Assembly (NCBI GenBank): GCA_903873965.1
Contig: CAIQQO010000296.1
Location: 1-53,400 of the forward strand
Length of the DNA stretch: 53,400 nt
Source of the DNA: an uncultured bacterium
GTDB lineage: Bacteria; Chloroflexota; Anaerolineae; J036; Brachytrichaceae
Direction: 5' to 3'
This document shows positions 9,401 through 16,954 of this stretch, one piece after another (position 1 is the first letter of the stretch; every line of letters starts with the position of its first letter). Under the pieces are notes generated by a model. The model was not told the origin of the DNA. It did no database searches and saw nothing but the letters and a program-made list of their open reading frames with translations. The position numbers and the translations under genes are program-made.

Positions 9401-10321
9401 CTAGAGCTTTACTGCGCCTTCCATGAGGCCTTTCATAAACCACTTCTGCAATAGGGCATACAAAACGACAACCGGTGTTGCTGCAAAGATCAGCATGGTT
9501 GCGTCTGCAGCTTCTCCGGCAAACTGACCCCTGAATCTGGGAGATAGTGCCGTTTCGTAACTGGTAGCAAGCACTTTCTGAATGCCTACCGAGATCGTCA
9601 TTTGATTATCGCGGTCAATCAGCGTGTAGGTTGTCAGGAAGTCGCTCCAGGCGCCAATGAAAGCCAGAGTCGCAATGACGACAATGCCACCGGCAGCTAG
9701 CGGTAATGCGATGCGCCAGAACACCATGAACCAGTTTGCACCGTCGATCAATGCCGACTCCTCGATTTCTTTCGGTATTGAAAGAAAAGTCTGTCTCATG
9801 ATGAAAATCGTCACAGGTACACCCGAGCCAAATAGCAGAATCAGACCGACGACACTGTTTCGAAGGTGCAGGAATGTCATCAACTCGTACAAAGCCATCA
9901 AACCACCCGAGCGTGGGATGAACATGGATACGAGGATGCCCACGAAGATCAAGTCGCGGAACCGAAAATTTAACCGGCTGAAGGCGTAGCCAGCGAGTGA
10001 TGCGCAGAATACCTGTACTACCGTTGTCCCGATTGCCACGATGAAGCTGTTCATCATGTATATGGGCAGGTTCTGGATGGCGGTGAACATGTATTCGTAA
10101 TTGACCAAGCTGAAATTATTAGGGATGATAGCGCTGGTGTTGGTTGAGAACTCAAGCCGATCTTTGAATGACGTCCCTATAAGCCACAAGACGGGTACGA
10201 AAATGGTGATCAGTACAACGATCATCACCAAATGGGTGCCGATGTTGCTCTGTCGTAGCAAGGTGCGAAAAGTCTTTGCGGTGCGAGGAGCAGAGGCGTG
10301 TGTATTCACAGTTGTATTCAT
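9401..10321 (-). CDS. Carbohydrate ABC transporter permease (MalG-type)
   Basis: Inner-membrane permease subunit of a CUT1-type sugar importer, 306 aa, with six predicted transmembrane segments (the first around residues 30-50). It has the cytoplasmic EAA loop (KEIEESALIDGANWFMVFWR), which docks on the ATPase, and the terminal KGLMEGAVK typical of MalG-like proteins. It is the last gene of a three-gene operon, 27 bases after the MalF-type permease. No ATP-binding subunit is encoded in the operon or elsewhere in the window with a sugar-type signature, so a shared MsmK/UgpC-like ATPase encoded elsewhere is likely. Confidence 0.94.
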   Translation of the reverse strand: MNTTVNTHASAPRTAKTFRTLLRQSNIGTHLVMIVVLITIFVPVLWLIGTSFKDRLEFSTNTSAIIPNNFSLVNYEYMFTAIQNLPIYMMNSFIVAIGTTVVQVFCASLAGYAFSRLNFRFRDLIFVGILVSMFIPRSGGLMALYELMTFLHLRNSVVGLILLFGSGVPVTIFIMRQTFLSIPKEIEESALIDGANWFMVFWRIALPLAAGGIVVIATLAFIGAWSDFLTTYTLIDRDNQMTISVGIQKVLATSYETALSPRFRGQFAGEAADATMLIFAATPVVVLYALLQKWFMKGLMEGAVKL

Positions 10322-10348
10322 GGCATTTCCTCTATAGTTGGCGATGCA

Positions 10349-11296
10349 TTATGACTGCCGCAAAATCCGGAAACTGATAAATGAGATCAACGCGCTGACC
10401 ATACCTACAAGCAGGCTGATAGCTGCAGCATACCCAAGGCGTAAGTCACCAAACTGGAATGCCACCTGATACACATATAAACCGAGTGTTGTTGTTGATG
10501 CCTGAGGACCGCCGTTTGTAAGCACCAACATGGATTCTGTTGCACCAATAACGCCAACATTGAGTGCGATAACCAGTGCGAAGGTCGGTTTTAATAATGG
10601 CAGGGTTATCTGCGTGAGCTGGTCCCACCAACTGGCCCCATCTATTGCTGCGGCTTCATACAGTTCTACGCTGATGTTGTAAATACCGATTAAGAACAAC
10701 AGTGTTGGAAAACCGAAGCTGCGCCATAAATCAGCCACCATCAACGAGGGCAGGGCCGTCCCAACATCGCCTAACCAGTTGGGCACATCCATGATGCCAA
10801 ACCCCATTAAGACGTTGTTGAAGAATCCAAACTTATAGTTAAAAAGCTGTCTGAACATTAACAGGGTGACTGCAATCGGCAGAATTGTCGGTAGATAAAC
10901 TACCCATCTGTAGAATTGGCCGCCCACTCTGACGCGACTAATGAGAATCGCCAGAAAAAGGGACAGGACGAACATCAAGGGCAAGTACATTGTCAAGTAC
11001 CTGAGTGAGATACCCAGACCTGACAAAAACACTTTATCTGTGAAAATTTCCTTGAAGTTATCCAGCCCGTTGAAAGCCCAGCGTGTTGATTCCGCGATGA
11101 ATCGGTAATCCGTAAATGCCATCGCAAAGCCGCGAAACATCGGCCAAAGATTGAAGACCAGATAAAGAATAAGTGCAGGTGCGATAAAAAGGTAGCCAAA
11201 TGGATTGGTACGACCTCCCTCTCGATCACGTTTGATTGCACTGATGGCCTGGGTAATGAGTGTTCCACCCTGTCCTTGGTTCTCGGTCATCGCCAT
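10349..11296 (-). CDS. Carbohydrate ABC transporter permease (MalF-type)
   Basis: Partner permease of the sugar importer, 315 aa. The N-terminal cytoplasmic segment (about 30 residues) is followed by PFGYLFIAPALILYLVFNLWP, the typical first membrane segment of MalF/UgpA proteins, then five more. The EAA loop reads VELYEAAAIDGASWWDQ, followed by LPLLKPT. The gene lies between the binding-protein gene and the MalG-type permease on the minus strand. The 139-base gap upstream contains a strong hairpin that may lower expression of the permeases relative to the binding protein. Confidence 0.94.
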   Translation of the reverse strand: MAMTENQGQGGTLITQAISAIKRDREGGRTNPFGYLFIAPALILYLVFNLWPMFRGFAMAFTDYRFIAESTRWAFNGLDNFKEIFTDKVFLSGLGISLRYLTMYLPLMFVLSLFLAILISRVRVGGQFYRWVVYLPTILPIAVTLLMFRQLFNYKFGFFNNVLMGFGIMDVPNWLGDVGTALPSLMVADLWRSFGFPTLLFLIGIYNISVELYEAAAIDGASWWDQLTQITLPLLKPTFALVIALNVGVIGATESMLVLTNGGPQASTTTLGLYVYQVAFQFGDLRLGYAAAISLLVGMVSALISFISFRILRQS

Positions 11297-11380
11297 GATT
11301 TGGCTCCTGGTAAGTCATACCGTCGTATGATTGCGCTGATACTGAGCAAAGACGACGGGAGTAACGGATTGACAAACAGG

Positions 11381-11414
11381 AATAGCCTTTGCGAAGCGAA
11401 CCGCAAAGGCTATT
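11381..11414 (-). terminator. Intercistronic hairpin between sugar-binding protein and permeases
   Basis: A perfect 13-bp inverted repeat (11381-11393 with 11402-11414) with an 8-base loop starts 21 bases after the binding-protein stop. On the minus strand it is followed by CCTGTTTGTC rather than a T run, so it is more likely an attenuator or an mRNA 3'-end stabiliser than a full terminator. Confidence 0.65.
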
Positions 11415-11435
11415 CATTAGGCTTAATGAGTCAGT

Positions 11436-12812
11436 CTAGCTAAACTTCTGCTTGGCCAACTCACCCTTGATCTCTTCCATTGCGCTGGCCATTGCCTGCG
11501 CCGGGTCCATCGCGGTTCCAGGATCGACGACTTTTTCGATCCATGGGCTGATCTTGGCATTCTCAATACCAAACGCGGTATTGATCGGGAACCACTTGGA
11601 CTTGGCGACGAGGTCAATACCAGCCAACTGCCACTGGTTCTTGGGAACAGGCTTCACGAATTCGTCATAGGTGTACTGGTAGCACGGCTTCGCGGCGACG
11701 TCGGCAATCTGCTTGCCAGTGGCCTTGTTGCTCGGGCCCATCCACCACAGGAAGAAGTCCACGATACCCTGTGGATTCTTGGCTTTGTTCAACAGTACGC
11801 TACCATTGATCCAGAACGGTGTACCGGCGCCCTTCTTGCCCTTCTCCATGGCGATGTTAATGCCGGTATCGGCCTTGTCATCTCCAAACGTCTGCTGCGC
11901 CATAGTGCCGGCGACGTCGAAGCAATTGATCATGGCGGTGCCGCCCTTCAGCCAGTTACCGAAGCTGTCTGGGTGTACCTTAGGCATGAGGCCTTCTTTG
12001 ACCATCTTCTGCATCCACTTCAGGGCTTTGATGGATACATCGCCGGTGAAGTCAATGATGCCATCTTTGTCGAATGGTGTATCGGTGCCGCCCCAGATCA
12101 TCGCGATCAGGCCGGTGAGACCCCAGTCAGCAGTGTCATACGGGGTAAGCTTGGGATTCTTGGCCTTGCTCTTGGTGGCGAAATCGTATACCTCATCCCA
12201 TGTTTCAGGCTGCTTGGCGTACCCCGCGTCCTTGAGAGGGCCGGTGAACCAAGCGAGAGCTACGCTACCCACGTTGCCGGGGATAAAATACTGCTTGCCG
12301 TTATAGCTGGCAGATTCAAGGATCGTCGGGATGATGCCGGGTTTAACTTTTGGCGCATCAGGGATCTTCGAAGCAGCCATAAAGTCATCCAGTGGCTGGA
12401 TGATACCGCGCTTGATCCACTCAACAGTGCTCCAGGGCGCTTCAAGCACGGAATAACCATCCCACACGAGGTCGCCGGCAGCCTGTGAAGCCTGTAGCTT
12501 AACAGAAATATCACCTGTCGGTGGCTTATCCAGAGTTACTTTAGATGCCTGATCTTTGTTCCATGCATCTACGGCCTTATCGGCGGCATAGGCACTGGTG
12601 ATATCGGTTCGGCAAAGGAAGCTTATAGGTGCAGATGCTGCCTGGGCTGGCGCTGCTGTGGGCTTGGTTGCCTCTGCTGCGGTGGGAGCCTGGGTTGCGG
12701 CGGGAGCGGCTGGGGTGGCGCCACCGCATGCTGCCAACAGTGCCCCTGCGGCGACTGTTGTGCTGCTGGCGACGAGAAACTGACGGCGACTTATTCGTTT
12801 GCTAGCGGACAT
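11436..12812 (-). CDS. Extracellular sugar-binding lipoprotein of ABC importer
   Basis: Substrate-binding protein (SBP_bac_1 type), 458 aa. The N-terminus carries a twin-arginine-like SRRQFLVAS followed by a hydrophobic core and the lipobox LAAC (about residues 26-29), so it is probably a Tat-exported lipoprotein. An Ala/Pro/Thr-rich linker of about 30 residues, common in Chloroflexota binding proteins, follows. The mature part has the usual two-lobe features (for example WIKRGIIQPLDDF and PFWINGSVLLNKAKNPQG). The sugar bound is unknown. The Shine-Dalgarno is AGGAG, 9 bases before the ATG. It is first in the operon and has its own promoter with an overlapping palindrome. Confidence 0.93.
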   Translation of the reverse strand: MSASKRISRRQFLVASSTTVAAGALLAACGGATPAAPAATQAPTAAEATKPTAAPAQAASAPISFLCRTDITSAYAADKAVDAWNKDQASKVTLDKPPTGDISVKLQASQAAGDLVWDGYSVLEAPWSTVEWIKRGIIQPLDDFMAASKIPDAPKVKPGIIPTILESASYNGKQYFIPGNVGSVALAWFTGPLKDAGYAKQPETWDEVYDFATKSKAKNPKLTPYDTADWGLTGLIAMIWGGTDTPFDKDGIIDFTGDVSIKALKWMQKMVKEGLMPKVHPDSFGNWLKGGTAMINCFDVAGTMAQQTFGDDKADTGINIAMEKGKKGAGTPFWINGSVLLNKAKNPQGIVDFFLWWMGPSNKATGKQIADVAAKPCYQYTYDEFVKPVPKNQWQLAGIDLVAKSKWFPINTAFGIENAKISPWIEKVVDPGTAMDPAQAMASAMEEIKGELAKQKFS

Positions 12813-12846
12813 AACTATTCTCTCCTATCCTGTTTAGTCGAGTTCT

Positions 12847-12868
12847 GATCTCTACGGTGATAGAGACC
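12847..12868. promoter_or_regulatory. Candidate operator overlapping the -10 of the sugar ABC promoter
   Basis: An imperfect 22-base palindrome (8-base arms 12847-12854 and 12861-12868, one mismatch, 6-base centre) covers the -10 box and the predicted transcription start. This is the position expected for a LacI- or GntR-type repressor of a sugar operon. No such regulator gene is adjacent. The rest of the 307-base gap up to the receiver-protein gene at 13120 shows only a short ATGAT/ATCAT repeat near 13053-13064. Confidence 0.4.
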
Positions 12869-12885
12869 TCGGTCCAAATTTTCAA
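12857..12885 (-). promoter_or_regulatory. Promoter of the sugar ABC operon
   Basis: On the minus strand: -35 TTGAAA (complement of 12880-12885), a 17-base spacer and -10 TATCAC (complement of 12857-12862), giving a leader of roughly 40 bases. It matches the sigma-70 consensus at nine of twelve positions. Confidence 0.55.
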
Positions 12886-13119
12886 GCGATCAAGGGGCGG
12901 GATGGGTCAGTTATCTTCTATCCGAGGGTGCTACGCTTAAGCCTCTTAAGTATGTAGATGGTGAAACACCAATCAAGTCCCTCGGGCTACCTCCTTTAAG
13001 TATTCTACCGGGGGCAATACGCTTTATGCCCATGGGAATCATATCAGCTATATGATGTATCATCTTGGCATATCCACGGCAAGGGCGCGTAACGGACATC
13101 GACCGGACATATTAAGGAC

Positions 13120-14340
13120 ATGAGCGGACTAAAGGCAGACAATATCGCATTTGATGAGTTTGAACATGACCTCCATGAGGCGCTGGGGCATCTGTATGAC
13201 CCTGTGTATCGACCAACAGGCACGTTGCGTGCAATTCTGAACCTTGATCTGGATCAGACTACTAGGAGCATGCGAGCTGTGGTTGTGCGCGCAATAGAAG
13301 AGTTGCGTCCCGAAGCTAGTGTACCTAACACGGCTCGTGTTAAGCGCGTATACGATACTCTGTACTCTCGCTATGTCCAGAATCTGTCTCAAGAGGAAAC
13401 GTCAGAGCGCCTTGGGATTACTTCTCGTCATCTTCGCCGTGGTATGCCAGAGGTCTTGCACGCACTTGCTCTATACCTGTGGGAAAGGCGTGATCAGCGT
13501 GAGAATCACACTGCTTTGGATAACAATACGGTATCCCATGTTGGCTGGCGGTCTCAGGTTAAAGAGGAATTGGCTTCGCTGAACGATAGTACGGCCAGTA
13601 GCGTGGCCAGTGTAAGCGAGATTGCCAATAGTGCTGTAGGGCTTGTCAGCAGCCTCGCCACTCGTCGGGGGATTCAGATTGTTGCATCGGTGCCACCTCG
13701 GCTGGTAGCGGCTATCCATCCCGTGGCAATGCGGCAAGTTTTGATTACTGCTATCGGACAGCTAATCCAGATCATGATCTCAGGTCAGATTACACTTCAT
13801 GCTGCCAAAGAAGGTGCCACCATACGGTTTGATATTATCGGAGAGCCGGCGTATGCGATGGAAGCTCCCGACAATAGTTTTATCGTAGAAATCCTGGATG
13901 CGCAGGATGGCGCCATTTCGATTGAGCACAGTGACAGGCAAATCCACTACTCGATCACAGTTCGGTCAGCCGATCGGACCATCCTCGTGGTCGACGATAA
14001 CATGGATCTAGCGCACCTATACTATCGTTATGCCCTTGGGACGCCATATAACATCATCCACGCGGCGCAAGGCCAGCGCACCCTGGATATGGTTGAAACA
14101 TACAAACCGGCTGCGATCGTTCTTGATGTGATGCTTCCCGATATCGATGGCTGGTTGTTACTCTCGCATCTTCATGAGAATCCTGCTACGCGTTCTTTGC
14201 CTGTAATCGTTTGTTCTGTAGTCCGCGAAGAAGAACTTGCACGGGCTCTCGGCGCATTTTCCTATCTGCAAAAACCGGTGCAACGGCAGCAATTCCTGAC
14301 AGCGTTGCAGGATGCACTCAGTCAGGCTGAAGCAGCGTAG
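13120..14340 (+). CDS. HTH - degenerate ATPase-like - receiver domain regulatory protein
   Basis: Unusual 406-aa signalling protein. The N-terminal third holds a sigma-region-4-like helix-turn-helix (SQEETSERLGITSRHLRR, about residues 88-105) followed by LALYLWERRD, an arrangement I associate with Chloroflexota regulators. The middle (about 180-280) looks like a decayed HATPase_c fold: IHPVAMRQVLITAIGQLIQ resembles the N-box helix, but the Asn and the G1/G2 boxes are missing. The C-terminus is an intact receiver domain (ILVVDDNMDLA, phosphoacceptor D336 in IVLDVMLP, and the KP motif in YLQKPV). It probably responds to a histidine kinase, plausibly the convergent hybrid kinase it overlaps by 23 bases. 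There is no good Shine-Dalgarno; AAGGAC abuts the ATG. Confidence 0.82.
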   Translation: MSGLKADNIAFDEFEHDLHEALGHLYDPVYRPTGTLRAILNLDLDQTTRSMRAVVVRAIEELRPEASVPNTARVKRVYDTLYSRYVQNLSQEETSERLGITSRHLRRGMPEVLHALALYLWERRDQRENHTALDNNTVSHVGWRSQVKEELASLNDSTASSVASVSEIANSAVGLVSSLATRRGIQIVASVPPRLVAAIHPVAMRQVLITAIGQLIQIMISGQITLHAAKEGATIRFDIIGEPAYAMEAPDNSFIVEILDAQDGAISIEHSDRQIHYSITVRSADRTILVVDDNMDLAHLYYRYALGTPYNIIHAAQGQRTLDMVETYKPAAIVLDVMLPDIDGWLLLSHLHENPATRSLPVIVCSVVREEELARALGAFSYLQKPVQRQQFLTALQDALSQAEAA

Positions 14341-16492
14341 CAGAAAGCGACAAGGCGCATCGTACGAGTTTACTCGCAGAAAAGCCGTTATCATGCCCAA
14401 CAATCATGGATGCGCTGTTGGTTGGCAGGTTGTTTGGATCCTGTGCTGAAACAAAAATTACAGGAACTGCCTGCAAATCCTCATGCGCCACTTTACGCTT
14501 AAGAAACTCCCATCCATCCATATCAGGAAGGATGACATCCAGCAAGACAAGATCGGGCAGATGTTCGTGCATTTCCTGCAGGGCTTGACTCCCGCTGTTA
14601 GCCGATCTGATCTTCAATCCGGGCTCAATTGCCATGAGCATGCGCGTGAGTAGCATGACGACATCGGGATCGTCGTCTACTAGCAGAACTACCTCGATTT
14701 TGCCCTGGACTCTGTATATCGCTTGTTTCAGTCGGTCACGCGTTACGGGCTTAATGAGATAGTCCACTGCGTGTGCTTCCCACGCTTGTTTTCGTGATGA
14801 GGGTATGGTGCATCCTACGATAGCGGTATTGGGTATGCTGGCGGTTAGTTGGCTGATGGTATGTTGTAGTCCGTCGGCCGATTGCAGGTTTATGATAACG
14901 GCGTTGACGGGTAGTACACGCTGTGCATCAACGACCTCCACTGCGTTATCCACATTCACCAGGTCAATCTCCGATGAGTATCGACTCAGAGTGTGTTGGA
15001 GTTCTCCTACCTCGTCATATAAGATCACCCGTGGCTTCGGGCTCAAGTCGGGCAGTTTGCCCGACGGATGTTGCTCCATCCATACCCAATCTTCAGAAAT
15101 CCACCGATTCGGCGCATCGATAGGCATGATCAATTCTGTAACCGGTAACTCAAACGAGAAAGTTGTCCCTTCGCCCAGGATGCTGTCGAACCAGATGCGT
15201 CCACCGTGCAGTTCAACAAACTGTTTGGTGATCGTTAATCCCAGTCCTGACCCTCCCTTGTCCAACCAGAGAGATTGTGATCCCTGGCAGAAAGGATCAA
15301 AAATGCGTTCTCTGTCCCGGGGATTGATGCCAGGGCCAGTGTCTTTGACACTGGCAACGATATAATTTGACCTTTGCTGGATGCATATGGTAATCCCTCC
15401 GTGATCGGTAAACCGTGCCGCATTGCTCAATAGGTTCAATATGACCTGCCTGATGCGTGTGCGGTCGCAATATACCTGTGGAAGGTCGGGATTAAAGGCT
15501 GTTTCGAGCGTCAGTTTTTTCTTAAGGATCAGGGGCTGCACAACACCAACAGCTTCCATGATGATGGATGCCATATCGACACGCTCTTTCCGCAATCGCA
15601 TGCGTCCGGATTCTACTTGTGTCAGATCAAGAACATCGTTGATGAGAGATGACAAATGCTCACAGTTGCGATATATCACCGTTAAATCCTCGAATGCCGC
15701 CGTCGGAAAAGGCTCTCCGTAGATATCGGGCGACTTCACAATCAGGTCAATCAGGCCAATGATCATATTCAGGGGAGTGCGAAATTCATGACTGACCTTG
15801 GAGACAAAAGCGACCTTCGTTTTCTGAGCTTCTTCAGCCAACAGACGTAGTGCAACCATGCGTTCGTTGGATAGGGCGAGTTGTCTCCCTGCCTTAGCCA
15901 GCTCTTTGACAGTTTCATCGTATGAAAGAGCGGTGTCTAGTGCCTGTTGTAATTGTAGTGTCGATTTTGTGTAGTATTCAGCCGCCCAGTGTGCAAACCC
16001 ATATACACCGTGGAAGCTACCCGCCATGAGCGCGAATACGAACCAGATGCACAGAATGGCGATGACAACTTCAGCCACCCTGCCAGTTGCACCCAATAGC
16101 GCTGGGGCAAAAACAAGAATAAGAGTCATAGTTGCTGCGAATAAGCCAGCTGCACGCACGTTCACCATGATGACAATGAGGCACACGGGAATAACCAGGA
16201 GCGACAAAATCGCTGGAACTGCGTATATCAAGTTGATCTGAGTAATCAGTACAGTGACACTGAAGGCGAGAAACCATTTTGCCAATGGCTTCGTATGTGC
16301 CCACGAGGCTAATAGCAATGTGATGATTGGCGCAAGGAAAAAGCCGATTAACAAGATAGTCGGCTTGATTATCCAGGGCGTTACACTGGCCATGACTAGG
16401 AAAAGCAAGGCAATATTAACTGGCGATACACGCAATTCGCTGCCAAAGTCAGGCATTGCTAAAGCCTTGTGGACTTGTTTATGGTTCAGCAT
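14318..16492 (-). CDS. Membrane hybrid histidine kinase with two C-terminal receiver domains
   Basis: Sensor kinase of 724 aa. Residues 25-165 contain about six hydrophobic segments and no obvious extracytoplasmic loop domain, so it may sense within the membrane. A coiled stretch leads to HisKA with the phospho-accepting H235 in SKVSHEFRTPLNMI, then HATPase_c (N-box VILNLLSNAARF, G1 VKDTGPGI, G2 GGSGLGLTI). The first receiver (about 470-590) lacks the acceptor aspartate at the expected strand (VIINLQSA); the second (about 595-715) is intact (LLVDDDPDV, D652 in LVLLDVILPD). The final 23 bases overlap the 3' end of the convergent receiver gene. The ATG is preceded by GGAGAGGT at slightly long spacing. 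Confidence 0.93.
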   Translation of the reverse strand: MLNHKQVHKALAMPDFGSELRVSPVNIALLFLVMASVTPWIIKPTILLIGFFLAPIITLLLASWAHTKPLAKWFLAFSVTVLITQINLIYAVPAILSLLVIPVCLIVIMVNVRAAGLFAATMTLILVFAPALLGATGRVAEVVIAILCIWFVFALMAGSFHGVYGFAHWAAEYYTKSTLQLQQALDTALSYDETVKELAKAGRQLALSNERMVALRLLAEEAQKTKVAFVSKVSHEFRTPLNMIIGLIDLIVKSPDIYGEPFPTAAFEDLTVIYRNCEHLSSLINDVLDLTQVESGRMRLRKERVDMASIIMEAVGVVQPLILKKKLTLETAFNPDLPQVYCDRTRIRQVILNLLSNAARFTDHGGITICIQQRSNYIVASVKDTGPGINPRDRERIFDPFCQGSQSLWLDKGGSGLGLTITKQFVELHGGRIWFDSILGEGTTFSFELPVTELIMPIDAPNRWISEDWVWMEQHPSGKLPDLSPKPRVILYDEVGELQHTLSRYSSEIDLVNVDNAVEVVDAQRVLPVNAVIINLQSADGLQHTISQLTASIPNTAIVGCTIPSSRKQAWEAHAVDYLIKPVTRDRLKQAIYRVQGKIEVVLLVDDDPDVVMLLTRMLMAIEPGLKIRSANSGSQALQEMHEHLPDLVLLDVILPDMDGWEFLKRKVAHEDLQAVPVIFVSAQDPNNLPTNSASMIVGHDNGFSASKLVRCALSLSATLLQPD

Positions 16493-16584
16493 AAAATCAA
16501 TTGACCTCTCCAGAAAAGCCGCCTCGTGTCACACTACAACTAAATCGATGACACCACAGCCACTACGGTAGCATAATAAGGAAT

Positions 16585-16953
16585 ATGAACAATACCGTGA
16601 CTGGAATACACAAGCATAGCTTCCTGGAATACCTGTTGTGCTATGTGATCTGGCTCATCGTCGCCGGGACCACGATCTGGCTGATCCTTCAGGCGCAGAT
16701 TAACATGATGTTGCCCCTGCGCTTAAGCGGGATTGATGCTCGCATGATAACGTTTATCAACGATGCCAGTCTAATTTTGGTGGGCGTGATCGCACTGGTC
16801 GTGATTATTCTGCTGGAACACTACCTGCGCGTTGGGGTGGACAAGGGACAGTTCTGGCCTCGTGTGGCGCGCGCCATTACTATCGAGGCCATCATGATGG
16901 GCGTCGTTTATATCGGCGCCCCCGTTTTGTTGAAGATTGTCGTGAGTGTTTAG
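16585..16953 (+). CDS. Small three-helix membrane protein of unknown function
   Basis: I do not recognise a family. The 122-aa protein has three clear hydrophobic segments (about 13-35, 57-80 and 96-118) separated by a short polar loop and a basic-acidic stretch (EHYLRVGVDKGQFWPRVARA). No catalytic motif is visible. It is divergent from the hybrid kinase (92-base gap) and its stop is one base from the stop of the convergent 944-aa permease gene. AAGGA lies just before the ATG, and a -10-like CATAAT lies at 16572-16577. Its length, hydropathy and codon use look genuine; the opposite strand offers no better frame here. Confidence 0.7.
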   Translation: MNNTVTGIHKHSFLEYLLCYVIWLIVAGTTIWLILQAQINMMLPLRLSGIDARMITFINDASLILVGVIALVVIILLEHYLRVGVDKGQFWPRVARAITIEAIMMGVVYIGAPVLLKIVVSV

Positions 16954-16954
16954 G

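Noticed and set aside
11713..12306. A 197-codon open frame on the + strand inside the sugar-binding-protein gene
   Set aside because: It is antisense to a clearly conserved lipoprotein gene, shows no domain, and has no promoter or ribosome-binding site. It is a shadow frame.
16526..16554. GTGTCA/TGACAC inverted repeat between the hybrid kinase and the small membrane protein
   Set aside because: Arms are only six bases with a long spacer, which is expected by chance in a region of this size.
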